Made by a program: the position numbers and the translations under genes | Assembly (NCBI RefSeq): GCF_020829665.1 | Contig: NZ_JAIVFT010000003.1 | Location: forward strand, 310,001-374,000 | Reading direction: 5' to 3' | DNA from: Nostoc sp. CHAB 5824 | Lineage (GTDB): Bacteria > Cyanobacteriota > Cyanobacteriia > Cyanobacteriales > Nostocaceae | Length of the DNA stretch: 64,000 bases | Notes under the pieces: generated by a model | What the model saw: only the letters and a program-made list of their open reading frames with translations | Databases searched by the model: none | What the model was told of the DNA's origin: nothing | Shown here: positions 15,818-24,455 of the stretch, piece after piece | How the letters are laid out: each line of letters starts with the position of its first letter | How positions within the stretch are numbered: position 1 is the stretch's first letter

Positions 15818-17152
15818 ATGACTGTTGCTCGCACGATTTGTTTGGGATTTCTAGCTGTCATCGCTGTAGGTACTATTCTGTTGATGATGCCTTTTTCAAC
15901 TAGCAATGGTATGTGGAATAACCTGATTGTGGCGCTCTTCACCTCGACATCCGCAGTTTGTGTCACAGGTTTATCAGTAGTTGATCCTGGTACTTATTTT
16001 TCTTTTTGGGGCCAGTTGTTTATGACGCTATTAGTTCAGATTGGCGGTTTGGGCTATATGACAACTACCACATTTCTGATTTTGCTCATTGGTCGTAGGT
16101 TTGATATGCGGCAAAAAATAGCCATTCAACAAGCTTTAGACCGACCGGGGATGAGTGGTAGTGCCCAAGTGATCCGTTCAATTATTGCCACAACTTTAAT
16201 TTTTGAAATTACAGGTGTATTCTTACTTTTACCAGCTTTCGTTCCTCAATATGGATGGAGTAAAGGACTTTGGTTAGCAATTTTCCATAGTATCAATGCT
16301 TGGAATAATGCTGGTTTTAGTTTGTTTCAAGATAACTTAATTGGGTATCAGTCATCTTTCTTAGTGGTCTTCACGATCACAATGTTGATTATCTTTGGGG
16401 GAATTGGCTATCAGACAATTTTGGAAATGTACGTTTGGTTGCGCGATCGCATTTTCAAAAAAACTCAAAAGCAAATATTTTCTTTAGACTTTAAAGTTGC
16501 AACCAGCACAACTTTGATATTATTATTCATTGGGACAGTTGCCTTTTTCTGTATAGAGATCAGAAACCCAGAAACATTTGGTTCTCTAAGTTTACGCAGC
16601 CAGATATTAGTAGCTTGGTTTCAATCAGTTACTCCGAGAACTGCTGGTTTTAATACCATTGATATTGGCAAAATGACCACCGCTGGTCTATTTATTACAA
16701 TTGCACTAATGTTTCTTGGTGCAAGTCCAGGTGGTACGGGAGGAGGAATGAAAACAACAACTTTGAGAGTTCTCACCAGTTGTACCAAAGCAATTCTCCA
16801 GGGTAAAGAAGAAGTTTTATTGTATGATCGCAAAATAGCAATATCTTTAATTTTGAAAGCTGTGGGTGTATTGGTAGGTTCAGTAGCGACCGTGATTCTA
16901 GCTACGATTTTAATAAGCCTTACAGATCCAACATTAGATTTTATTAAAATTTTGTTTGAAGTGGTATCAGCCTTTGCCACTGTAGGGCTTTCTACAGGCA
17001 TTACAGCAAGTATCTCTACAGCAGCAAAGCTCATCTTAATTGTCACGATGTACGTTGGACGAGTAGGTATTTTACTACTGATGTCTGCTGTACTAGGAGA
17101 CCCACGTCCTACCAGAATTCACTATCCTGAAGAAAATTTACTCGTGGGATAG
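15818..17152 (+). CDS. ktrB: K+ uptake channel subunit, TrkH/KtrB family
   Basis: 444 residues with repeated membrane-pore-membrane units. The four filter-like motifs are visible: VCVTGLS near 48, NNAGFS near 165, TAGFN near 275 and TVGLSTGIT near 388, the pattern of KtrB/TrkH pores. It imports K+ (Na+-dependent in many KtrB systems) and needs the cytoplasmic gating partner encoded 208 bases downstream. The length suits KtrB better than the longer TrkH. The ATG at 15818 follows a poor ribosome site. The gap to the next gene contains the palindrome AGACGCGATTAATCGCGTCT and heptad repeats. Confidence 0.9.
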   Translation: MTVARTICLGFLAVIAVGTILLMMPFSTSNGMWNNLIVALFTSTSAVCVTGLSVVDPGTYFSFWGQLFMTLLVQIGGLGYMTTTTFLILLIGRRFDMRQKIAIQQALDRPGMSGSAQVIRSIIATTLIFEITGVFLLLPAFVPQYGWSKGLWLAIFHSINAWNNAGFSLFQDNLIGYQSSFLVVFTITMLIIFGGIGYQTILEMYVWLRDRIFKKTQKQIFSLDFKVATSTTLILLFIGTVAFFCIEIRNPETFGSLSLRSQILVAWFQSVTPRTAGFNTIDIGKMTTAGLFITIALMFLGASPGGTGGGMKTTTLRVLTSCTKAILQGKEEVLLYDRKIAISLILKAVGVLVGSVATVILATILISLTDPTLDFIKILFEVVSAFATVGLSTGITASISTAAKLILIVTMYVGRVGILLLMSAVLGDPRPTRIHYPEENLLVG

Positions 17153-17173
17153 TTAGGGAAAGGGATTAGGGAG

Positions 17174-17193
17174 AGACGCGATTAATCGCGTCT
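17174..17193. repeat. 20-bp perfect palindrome, copy 1 of 3
   Basis: AGACGCGATTAATCGCGTCT is a perfect palindrome, found again at 48612-48631 and 54984-55003, each time between or just beyond genes and flanked by purine-rich text such as GGGAG or GTAC. No U-tract follows, so it is a repeat rather than a standard terminator. Confidence 0.85.
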
Positions 17194-17360
17194 GTACTAG
17201 GGAGTAGGAATTGAGGGGGAGAATAATTCTTGACAACTGACTAATGACTAATGACTAAACTGATAAAATATACATTGGAAGGCAAAAATAAAATTTTTAA
17301 TTCAAGCGGTATAACCATTTTTTGCCCTAAATACAGGGAGTCGTAATAAGGATAACAAGG

Positions 17361-18056
17361 GTGAATCTGTCATCATTAGGTTTTTTTCGCAGTTTACGTA
17401 AAGATAACCAGCAATTTGCTGTAATTGGGTTAGGCCGTTTTGGTAGGTCTGTCTGTTCCACACTGCACAATTTTGGTTATGAAGTGCTGGCAACAGATAT
17501 TGATGAAAAACGAGTTTCAGAAGCTTTGACTGAGGGAATAGTTGGTCATGCTTTGCAACTAGACTCTACAGAACCAGGCGCACTCAAAGAAGCTGGAATT
17601 TTTGAATTTGATACTGTAATTGTAGCGATTGGTAACTACGTTCAAGAAAGCATCATAACTACCCTAAATGTGAAAGAGGCTGGTGTACCCCACGTAGTTG
17701 CCAAAGCTTCTAGTGAAGTTCACCGTAAACTGTTGCGGCGAGTAGGAGCAGATCATGTTGTTTTTCCTGAGTATGAAGCGGGTTGCGCTCTAGCGCGTAC
17801 ACTTACCAAACCAGCAATCTTAGATCGGTTTGACCTAGACCCAGATAACAGTATTGTAGAGGTAATCGTGCCTGATGAATTTCACGGCAAAACAATCACT
17901 GAGCTTCAACTTCGTAATCGCTACGGTTTAAATTTGCTAGCAGTGAGCCAGGATGGTAAATTTCAAATTAATCCTGACTCCACCAAGCGTTTAGAGCGTG
18001 GTTCAGCAATGGTAGTTATTGGTTGCAACAAAGATATCAATCGTTTACCAATTTAA
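17361..18056 (+). CDS. ktrA: K+ uptake gating subunit, TrkA/KtrA family
   Basis: 231 residues. The N-terminal RCK/Rossmann domain begins with FAVIGLGRFGRSVCSTLHNF and has the acidic end of the second strand in ATDIDE, so it binds NAD(H)/ATP-type nucleotides. A TrkA_C domain (about 150-231) follows with VPDEFHGKTITELQLRNRYG. It gates the pore protein encoded just upstream, and the two are probably one operon. The start is GTG at 17361 with AAGG nearby upstream. Confidence 0.9.
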   Translation: MNLSSLGFFRSLRKDNQQFAVIGLGRFGRSVCSTLHNFGYEVLATDIDEKRVSEALTEGIVGHALQLDSTEPGALKEAGIFEFDTVIVAIGNYVQESIITTLNVKEAGVPHVVAKASSEVHRKLLRRVGADHVVFPEYEAGCALARTLTKPAILDRFDLDPDNSIVEVIVPDEFHGKTITELQLRNRYGLNLLAVSQDGKFQINPDSTKRLERGSAMVVIGCNKDINRLPI

Positions 18057-18099
18057 AAAAAGTTAGGAGTTATTAACTATCAAGAAAAATAAAAGCGTC

Positions 18100-18132
18100 A
18101 GTCGCCAGAATTTATGCTCAATTCTGACGACT
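18100..18132 (+). terminator. Hairpin after ktrA
   Basis: AGTCGCCAGAATT pairs with AATTCTGACGACT (12 of 13 positions) around a 7-base loop, 44 bases after the ktrA stop. There is no U-tract, so its role as a terminator is tentative. Confidence 0.5.
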
Positions 18133-18264
18133 AGGAGATGAATAGAAGATTTAATACCTCTGCCTCTACAGGTGTTCTACATTGAGGTAGTGGTGTTAAA
18201 GCCTACTTAAACGATTTTGGCTCTTGAATTCTGACTTCTTCTTTTATTCGTAACTCTAAGTTTT

Positions 18265-19377
18265 TTATTGTCCAGGATTCGCGGGCGTTTTTGTAGAAGT
18301 TTCTGGTTGATTTTGCGTCTGTGGCTCAGGTGTTTGTACTACATTACTTGTGTTGTCTGGAGTCTGAGAGGGAGTGGCTGTTTTACTGGCTTGAGGCTGC
18401 TGTTGCCCACTTTTCTGGGCAATTTGCTGCATTAGCTGTTCAATTTTTTCAGCTTGCTCAATGTTCCCTTGCTCACGATATTCGTTATGGGCACGTTTCA
18501 ATACTCCACTAGCTTTATTAATGTCGCCCTGATTATATAAAGTGACTCCCAAGTTATAGTAAACTGAGGCATTTTTAGGATTTAAGCGAATAGCTTGCCG
18601 ATAAACAGAAATAGCCTCAGAAGCTTGACCATGAATTGCTAGCAAATTTGCTATATTGTTGTAGGCTGTGGCATTTTTAGGATCTAGCTGCAAGGCTTGC
18701 CGATAACTGGCGATCGCAGGTTCTATTTGACCTTGTTGTTGCAAAGCGATCGCTAAGTTAAAATAAGCATTGGCATTACTGCTATCTAGATTAATTGCTT
18801 TTTGGTATGCTGCGATCGCTTCTTCAACCTGCCCTTGTTCATACAGTGCCAAACCCAGATTATAGAACGCTGCTACCCTTGTGGAATCTATCACAAGACT
18901 CTGGCGATAAGCAGTAATGGCTGCTTCTTTTTCTCCTTGTCGGTGCAATACTAACCCTAAATTGTAATAAGCTTCGCTAAAATTGGGATTAACTTTAATC
19001 GCCTCTGCATATTCTTGTAAAGCTACATCCAGGCGATTTTGCTCCATGAATATATTACCCAGATAATTTCGCGCTGCCCCAAGACTAGGATCTCGCTGCA
19101 AGGCTTGACGAAAGGCATATTCTGCTCCCTGTAAGTCTTGGCGGTTATAGCGCGTGACTCCTTGCTGGAAAAAGCTCGCCGCTTCAAGATTCTGAGAAAT
19201 TGCGGTTTCTGCTAGCAACCTGCTCCCTGGAAAATTAGTAATTGTCGCAGCTAAGACTAAAAACGCAGAGGAAGCAAACAGAAGTCTGAGCAAGGATTCT
19301 TGCTGAACAGGGCTTCGGTGAAATCTCACCTGAAATAACCAATGTAACCACTGTTCAGGTTGAGATTTTTTAGACAT
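18265..19377 (-). CDS. Membrane-anchored TPR protein
   Basis: About 370 residues from the ATG at 19377 (start MSKKSQ); an ATG at 19386 or a GTG at 19431 are alternatives. A hydrophobic segment (about 30-47, LLFASSAFLVLAA) probably anchors it, followed by seven or so consecutive 34-residue TPRs, each with the A/G-x-x-x-Y-x-N-L-G pattern, for example NAYFNLAIALQQQGQIEPAI. The tail after about 300 is rich in Gln, Thr and Pro and likely disordered. TPR proteins of this kind scaffold protein complexes, often at photosynthetic or cell-envelope membranes; no partner can be named. Confidence 0.82.
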   Translation of the reverse strand: MSKKSQPEQWLHWLFQVRFHRSPVQQESLLRLLFASSAFLVLAATITNFPGSRLLAETAISQNLEAASFFQQGVTRYNRQDLQGAEYAFRQALQRDPSLGAARNYLGNIFMEQNRLDVALQEYAEAIKVNPNFSEAYYNLGLVLHRQGEKEAAITAYRQSLVIDSTRVAAFYNLGLALYEQGQVEEAIAAYQKAINLDSSNANAYFNLAIALQQQGQIEPAIASYRQALQLDPKNATAYNNIANLLAIHGQASEAISVYRQAIRLNPKNASVYYNLGVTLYNQGDINKASGVLKRAHNEYREQGNIEQAEKIEQLMQQIAQKSGQQQPQASKTATPSQTPDNTSNVVQTPEPQTQNQPETSTKTPANPGQ

Positions 19378-19463
19378 GAGTGCCATACCTATACTTATAG
19401 TTGGATCTTTATAAGTCAGAGTACCCACCACAGCATGAAAAATTACAAATCAAAAATTTTTAA

Positions 19464-19502
19464 TTTTTGATTGCATTGGGATACTCCCAATGCAATCAAA
19501 AA
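19464..19502 (-). terminator. Strong hairpin terminator after the acyltransferase gene
   Basis: A perfect 18-bp inverted repeat with a 3-base loop (arms TTTTTGATTGCATTGGGA and its complement) lies 22 bases past the minus-strand acyltransferase stop. Read on that strand it ends in a run of T, as in an intrinsic terminator. It separates this gene from the TPR gene. Confidence 0.8.
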
Positions 19503-19523
19503 CATCTTTATGAATAAACAAAT

Positions 19524-20147
19524 TCAACTCAACTGCTCTTTTACTTTTACGCCATCTCTCTTGACTATATAAGCTGGAACACCGACAACAACACAATTTT
19601 TAGGAACATCTTTGACTACGACTGCATTCGCTCCCACTTTGACATTATCATCTATAGTTACTTTACCAATCACTTTTGCTCCTGCACCGATGCTTACATT
19701 GTTACCAATTATGGGAGAACCTTTAGTGTTATAGCCGATTGTGACCTGTTGACTAACCGAGCAATTTTCACCAATACTCTCTGCTGAAATTACCGTACTG
19801 AATCCATGTTGAATAAATAAGCCGGGACCAATATTAGTAGAGTAAATAAAAAGGGATGGACATTCTTTATATAAAATTTTGAAAACCTGCGTAAGAACAA
19901 AGCCAACCAAGTCACCCTGCTTAATTCTGTGATAGTAAACATTTCTAAATTCTTGATATATAGAAAGCAAATATAGCAAATTAACCCAGTCGGGAGTAGA
20001 TTTATTTCTATTATCAAGCCTCTTTATCCATTGATTTACATCTAAGATAATCACTTCTTTATTTTTACTTAAGAGAAACAATATGAGCATCGGAGCACTT
20101 AGTATCTGTCCGATAGTTTGGGCAAACTTAATTATAAAATCACGCAT
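19524..20147 (-). CDS. Serine O-acetyltransferase-like hexapeptide acyltransferase
   Basis: 207 residues from the ATG at 20147 (MRDFIIKF), which has GTAAGG just upstream; a TTG at 20186 would add 13 residues. The C-terminal half (about 95-190) is a left-handed beta-helix of hexapeptide repeats, with the serine acetyltransferase-like IGPGLFIQHGFSTVISAESI and the loop GAGAKVIGKVTI, ending GVPAYIVKRD. The N-terminal half is helical with a hydrophobic stretch near 15-30. Enzymes of this type transfer acetyl from acetyl-CoA to serine or, near glycan genes, to sugars. No cysteine or polysaccharide genes adjoin. Confidence 0.8.
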   Translation of the reverse strand: MRDFIIKFAQTIGQILSAPMLILFLLSKNKEVIILDVNQWIKRLDNRNKSTPDWVNLLYLLSIYQEFRNVYYHRIKQGDLVGFVLTQVFKILYKECPSLFIYSTNIGPGLFIQHGFSTVISAESIGENCSVSQQVTIGYNTKGSPIIGNNVSIGAGAKVIGKVTIDDNVKVGANAVVVKDVPKNCVVVGVPAYIVKRDGVKVKEQLS

Positions 20148-20254
20148 AACCTTACTCACGCTGAATATTGTAATTATCTGAAACAAATTAAAAGTAGCTG
20201 AACAACAGCAACTCTAAACATAATATCCTTGTGCCCACATTTATCACAAGTCCC

Positions 20255-20380
20255 GCGATGTCTGCAACTGGCTGTGACGCTCGTTCTTGGCGTCTCCCCT
20301 TCTCACATTGGGAGAGGCTAACGCTTTTCTACAAGACGCTGCGCGTAGCTCGCTTCCCCGTAGGGGTACACTATCGATCA
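20255..20380. repeat. Composite of small dispersed repeats
   Basis: Begins with GCGAT followed by an 18-bp insert (20260-20277) and CGC, then runs on through GACGCTGCGCGTAGC-type pieces and ends CCCCGTAGGGG. Several segments are mutually palindromic. An open frame of 138 codons (GTG at 20231) runs through this and the following MITE-like element, and I do not consider it a gene. Confidence 0.7.
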
Positions 20381-20524
20381 GGCACTCCTTATAATCATTA
20401 CCCAGAATATGTTTCGGGCATTTTATTTTTGTCAGGTTATTTTTTGATGCAGTGTGAAAAATCGGAATCTAGATTTTATAAGGTTTTGAGAATTGTGGTG
20501 AGAAATCCGGATGTGGAGGTCTAT

Positions 20525-20643
20525 AACACCGATTCAGTATGCAAAATTGTGACGAAAACCCCCAGTTTATTCGATATACTTAAACGAAATTCTGGTCTTC
20601 CCCAGAACAAAAACTTAGTTTTGGGGATTAATGAATCGGTGTT
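20525..20643. mobile_element. MITE-like element abutting the 3' end of queA
   Basis: 119 bp bounded by perfect 12-bp terminal inverted repeats, AACACCGATTCA and TGAATCGGTGTT. The right end touches the queA stop codon (20644-20646). No coding capacity of its own. No clear target duplication is visible. Confidence 0.6.
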
Positions 20644-21789
20644 CTAGATGGCTGATGGTAAAATTAGCATGGCATCGCCGAATGAATAAAAGCGATACCC
20701 TTCAGCGATCGCTTCGTTGTATATATTCAATAACCGTTGTCTGCCAATTAACGCACTTACCAACATCAGCAAACTGGAACGCGGCAGGTGAAAATTAGTA
20801 ATTAAACCATCTACCACCCGCCATTGGTAGCCGGGATAAATAAACAAGTCTGTTTTTCCGCAAAATGGTTGTAAATTACCAGATTGAGCCGCCCCTTCTA
20901 AAGCCCGTACTGCCGTTGTTCCCACAGCGATAATTCGACCGCCAGCTGCTTTAGTGGCGCGGATTTGCTCTACTGTGGCGGCGGGAACTTCAATCCATTC
21001 TTCGTGCATCTGGTGGGTAGTTACGTCCTCCACTTCCACAGGGCGAAATGTTCCTACACCAACGTGCAGGGTGACAAAAGCTTGATTGATTTTGCGATCG
21101 CGCAACTTTTGTAATAATTGTGGGGTAAAGTGTAATCCTGCCGTAGGAGCTGCGATCGCTCCTGGCTGTTTGGCATAAACCGTCTGATACTGCTCATCAG
21201 CAGCTGACGAGGTAGTGATGTACGGTGGTAGCGGGACTTCACCAAATATGTCTAACAGTTGCACCAAAGACTTTCCCTCTGGCACATCAAATTGCAACAA
21301 ACGCCCCCCAGTTGCTGCGTCTGTTTCTAGAACCGTAGCCGTGAGTTGGGGACTCTTTACTGGGTAGGAATCTTCCGAATCCCCAATCCCTAATTGCCTA
21401 ACATCAAAAATAATCTTCGCTCCCTGTCTGAAGCTTTTTCCTGGTTTAACTAAAGCTAACCAACAGTTATACTGCTGTTCTTCCAACAGCAACACCTGGA
21501 TTTTACCACCAGTAGATTTATGACCATAAAGCCGCGCTGGAATGACTCTTGTATTGTTCATAACCAGCAAATCACCAGAGCGCAGCAGTGCAGGTAAATC
21601 GTGGAAAATGTGGTGCAAGGGTGCTGTTTCGATGCCTGTAGTCAAAGAATCAACTACGAGTAACCGTGAGCTATCTCTAGGAACTGCTGGGTTTTGGGCA
21701 ATGAATTCTGGAGGTAGTTCGTAGTCATAGCCAGCTACCGAGCAATCTAATTCAAAATCTTTTTCTTGTGGACGAGAGGTATCTTTCAA
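20644..21789 (-). CDS. queA: S-adenosylmethionine:tRNA ribosyltransferase-isomerase
   Basis: 381 residues, full length. QueA transfers the ribosyl part of SAM to preQ1 in tRNA and isomerises it to epoxyqueuosine. Family motifs: [20 protein letters not shown] near 21, [12 protein letters not shown] near 78, [18 protein letters not shown] near 210, [20 protein letters not shown] near 242 and the C-terminal [16 protein letters not shown]. The start used is a TTG; no in-frame ATG precedes the conserved YDYELPP, so a non-ATG start is needed. Monocistronic, facing the acyltransferase gene's upstream region. Confidence 0.95.
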   Translation of the reverse strand: MKDTSRPQEKDFELDCSVAGYDYELPPEFIAQNPAVPRDSSRLLVVDSLTTGIETAPLHHIFHDLPALLRSGDLLVMNNTRVIPARLYGHKSTGGKIQVLLLEEQQYNCWLALVKPGKSFRQGAKIIFDVRQLGIGDSEDSYPVKSPQLTATVLETDAATGGRLLQFDVPEGKSLVQLLDIFGEVPLPPYITTSSAADEQYQTVYAKQPGAIAAPTAGLHFTPQLLQKLRDRKINQAFVTLHVGVGTFRPVEVEDVTTHQMHEEWIEVPAATVEQIRATKAAGGRIIAVGTTAVRALEGAAQSGNLQPFCGKTDLFIYPGYQWRVVDGLITNFHLPRSSLLMLVSALIGRQRLLNIYNEAIAEGYRFYSFGDAMLILPSAI

Positions 21790-22061
21790 ATTGGCTTCTA
21801 CTAGTTTTTGGTTTATTTAGTATTTATACTCTCTTAAAAAAGCTGGTTTGAGCTTTTCCTTCTAAAGGAACTTTAAGGGATCTTCGCTCAGTTTCATCAC
21901 TAGACTATAAGATTGGTACTATTAGGTAACACGGAAAAATTAACATAAAAATTGGGTAAACCTCCCCATCAAAAAACGGGGGCTTTTACCCTACCGGGAA
22001 TAGGCACTGATTGACGAATATATATATGTAGGATTGGCTTTGATCCCAAGCACCAACAAAC

Positions 22062-22451
22062 ATGGAATACTTGTACTATCTGGCAAATGCCAGTCTAACC
22101 CTGAGGGTCGTTCAACACCTGCACGCTAGACCCCAGACACCAGTTTCTTTCGTCACCGTAATTCATCAAATTGATGGCTGGGTGGTTAGGATCAAACTCA
22201 AAGGTCAAGTTTCGCCCCAGGAAGATGGCGACTTCCGCGCTTTTCTAAATGAATTAGGAATTAGCTACGAGCCGCCAATGAGGGTGCAAATGGCACTTTG
22301 GAGTTTGGAAGCGGGACAGTGCCCTGTGGACGTTATGCGTCGCTATCAGGTAGCGATCGTCTCTCATGGTAGCCCAGAGAGAGACGAAATCGAGGCGTTC
22401 CGGCAACAGTTTGTCCGGGGCTTAGGGTATTGTCCAGAAACTTTGGCGTAA
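22062..22451 (+). CDS. Small conserved-looking protein, function unknown
   Basis: 129 residues from a clear ATG. I do not recognise the family. It appears globular: an N-terminal helix with MEYLYYLANASLTLRVVQHL, a beta-rich centre (GWVVRIKLKGQVS) and a helical C-terminus ending FVRGLGYCPETLA. There is no membrane segment, signal peptide or low complexity. Codon use and a HIP1 site within it resemble the neighbouring core genes, which supports a real gene. It sits between queA (divergent) and the YraN-family gene (convergent). Confidence 0.75.
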   Translation: MEYLYYLANASLTLRVVQHLHARPQTPVSFVTVIHQIDGWVVRIKLKGQVSPQEDGDFRAFLNELGISYEPPMRVQMALWSLEAGQCPVDVMRRYQVAIVSHGSPERDEIEAFRQQFVRGLGYCPETLA

Positions 22452-22521
22452 GACTATTTGGTTGTAACGCCACTACAAAATTATTGGTCATTGGTAATCA
22501 AGATGTTTTATCTATTACCAA

Positions 22522-23067
22522 TTAACCATTATCAATTGAAGAGTCGAAAGCTGCCAGAATGTATTCTTGCAGCTTAAACTTGTATCCGGCTGCTGATGAA
22601 GTAGCTAAAGCTTCCTGAGTTGCTGTAACCGCGGTCAGATTTTTTGATATCCTTTGACAGTAGACAATAGCAACATCAAATCGGCAAGAATAATCTGCCT
22701 TCTCGGGGCACTGGGCTAAAAACATTCCAGCTGTCCTGCAGATTTTTGCTTGCTTTTGTGGGGTGATTGCACTTCTTCCCCCTGCATCCCAACTACCTGA
22801 ACTGCGGGTTTTGACTTCCACAAATGCTAGTAATGAGTGCTGAGTGCTGTGAGTAGTAGTGGGGCATTGAGCCAGTGAGAAATTCTCTCCCTGCTCCTGT
22901 GCTACCCCAGATTCTCCATCATGTTGGGCGATTATATCGATTTCTCCCCAGCGACTAGAAAAGCGACGATGGAGAATTATCCAACCTGTAGATTGCAACC
23001 ATTGGGCTACTAGGTCTTCTCCTAATTCACCAATATCTGGATAATGAGATTGAGGAAGGTTAGCCAT
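22522..23067 (-). CDS. YraN/UPF0102 family nuclease-fold protein
   Basis: 181 residues. The YraN pattern is clear: GELGEDLVAQWLQSTGWIIL near 13, RRFSSRWGEIDIIAQHDG with the metal-binding Asp, then LLAFVEVKTRSSG with the ExK pair of the PD-(D/E)XK fold. Family proteins are usually about 120 residues. The excess comes partly from residues 52-78, between the two catalytic strands, whose DNA is built of TGAGTGC-type heptads and a purine/pyrimidine-rich repeat, and partly from a longer C-terminus. Function is not established. It starts within a few bases of the divergent pentapeptide-repeat gene. Confidence 0.85.
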   Translation of the reverse strand: MANLPQSHYPDIGELGEDLVAQWLQSTGWIILHRRFSSRWGEIDIIAQHDGESGVAQEQGENFSLAQCPTTTHSTQHSLLAFVEVKTRSSGSWDAGGRSAITPQKQAKICRTAGMFLAQCPEKADYSCRFDVAIVYCQRISKNLTAVTATQEALATSSAAGYKFKLQEYILAAFDSSIDNG

Positions 23068-23081
23068 TGATTAAAAATATT

Positions 23082-23687
23082 ATGAATTTTATGAATTCTA
23101 GGTTAAGCGATGCCTGCGACGGGCTACGCCTACGCACAGAGGGTTCTACACTCGACTCATCCCAAACAAAATTGGGGTTGAAACGTAAAATAGACCATCA
23201 CATTTGGGCAAGCATACTCAGCTTATTCCTTTGGGGAATAGTTGGCATCACGGCAACCGTCGGTTTTGCTCCAACAGCTTTGGCACTCGAATATAATAAA
23301 GAAATTTTGGTCGAGGCTGATTTCTCAGGACGTGATTTAACAGACTCGAGCTTTACCAAAGCTAATCTTCGCCAGAGCAACTTTAGCCACGCTAATTTGC
23401 ACGGTGTCAGTTTCTTTGCAGCAAATTTGGAGTCTGCGAATTTGGAGGGAGCTGACTTGAGAAATTCCACTTTAGACTCAGCTCGTTTAGTCAGAGCAAA
23501 TTTGACAAATGCACTGTTGGAGGGTGTCTTTGCTGCTAATGCCAGATTTGATGGTGCAATCATTGACGGGGCAGATTTTACCGATGCACTGCTGCGTTCC
23601 GATGAGCAAAAAAAATTGTGCAAACTTGCCAAGGGAACTAATCCCATTACAGGACGAGATACGCGTGACACGTTGTTTTGTCCTTAG
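23082..23687 (+). CDS. Pentapeptide-repeat protein, probably thylakoid lumen or periplasm
   Basis: About 201 residues from the ATG at 23082; TTG at 23067 and later starts are possible. The first 35 codons include a 21-bp dispersed repeat (23112-23132), so the native start may lie nearer LKRKIDHHIWAS. A signal-like hydrophobic stretch ends in PTALALEYN. About 17 pentapeptides of the A(D/N)Lxx type follow (for example GADLRNSTLDSARLVRANL), forming a right-handed beta-helix, then a tail with LCKLAKGTNPITGRDTRDTL and a second Cys near the end that could form a disulfide. Similar lumenal proteins occur in plants and cyanobacteria; function unknown. Confidence 0.82.
   Translation: MNFMNSRLSDACDGLRLRTEGSTLDSSQTKLGLKRKIDHHIWASILSLFLWGIVGITATVGFAPTALALEYNKEILVEADFSGRDLTDSSFTKANLRQSNFSHANLHGVSFFAANLESANLEGADLRNSTLDSARLVRANLTNALLEGVFAANARFDGAIIDGADFTDALLRSDEQKKLCKLAKGTNPITGRDTRDTLFCP
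23107..23135 (+). repeat. Small dispersed repeat inside a HIP1 octamer
   Basis: GCGAT (23107-23111), a 21-bp insert GCCTGCGACGGGCTACGCC + TA, then CGC (23133-23135). Deleting the insert leaves GCGATCGC. It lies in the N-terminal codons of the pentapeptide gene. Confidence 0.8.
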
Positions 23688-23746
23688 TATTTTCACCTGT
23701 ACATTCGCAAGGGAGTGAAGAAGGGGCATAAGGCATTAGGCACTTG

Positions 23747-23810
23747 TACTGCTCGTTCGCGTAGCGTCTCGTAGAGAAGCCGTTGGCGCAGCCTCTCGTA
23801 GAGAAGTATC
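23747..23810. repeat. Palindromic repeat cluster
   Basis: Contains two direct copies of TCTCGTAGAGAAG, itself palindromic, separated by a GCCGTTGGCGCAGCC palindrome, in the 227-base gap between two genes. The rest of the gap (23820-23885) is a C-rich pyrimidine tract made of CCCCTGCTC units. Confidence 0.7.
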
Positions 23811-23914
23811 AGGCATTACTTAGAGTTATTCTCCATCCCCCTCAGCTTCCCCTGCTCCCCCTGCTCCCTTATCTCCCCCTGCTGTCTATTCCCTACTTAT
23901 AAAATATTGAGCAC

Positions 23915-24292
23915 CTACCAACCACGGGCACCAATCTTTTGACAAACAATTTTCATGCCTTTGCCTGGTGAAGAACTTGCTACAAAAGGGATTTCTCCTT
24001 TTTCCTTATCCTCTTCAAGTAGCTGTCCTTCTGGCCCGTAAATTGCAATGCGATTGCGAAAAAGCCGCGATTCTTTACATGAAGCATCGAAGGTAGTCTC
24101 GAAGACGCCATCTCCGTAGATCCCGTAAAGTTTGTATGTTGTGCCGTTAATAGCTTCCGTGTCCAGAGCTACACTGTTTCCCAATTTATCATGCCCTACA
24201 GTAATATATCTTTCTGCATCTTGGGCGAATACACTAGCATTGCTCAATAAAATAGCGATCGCTCCCACCATGCCGCTTATCTTAAAATACAT
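23915..24292 (-). CDS. Secreted small protein, function unknown
   Basis: 125 residues with a clear signal peptide: a hydrophobic core after MYFKISG and a cleavage site at SVFAQDA (about residue 24). The mature part is a small beta-rich domain with ITVGHDKLGNSVALDTEAIN and two cysteines (in DASCKESRLF and KIVCQKIGARGW) that could form a disulfide. I recall similar small exported proteins in cyanobacteria but cannot name a family or role. Single gene. Confidence 0.75.
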   Translation of the reverse strand: MYFKISGMVGAIAILLSNASVFAQDAERYITVGHDKLGNSVALDTEAINGTTYKLYGIYGDGVFETTFDASCKESRLFRNRIAIYGPEGQLLEEDKEKGEIPFVASSSPGKGMKIVCQKIGARGW

Positions 24293-24455
24293 ACGCTTTA
24301 AAAATATAAGATTTCATATATTTCTACCCGCAATCAAAACGGTTCTGGCAGGGTAAAAGCACTGAAATCAAGACGGAGCAGGGTGTTATACTACTTCCTA
24401 ACACCTTATGGGAAGCGTAAAGCACTAAATAAATAGCTGCAATACTTTTCAAAAT

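Noticed and set aside
20231..20647. Plus-strand frame of 138 codons from a GTG
   Set aside because: It is built from a composite dispersed repeat (20255-20380) and the MITE-like element (20525-20643), with no family-like sequence and an end overlapping the queA stop.
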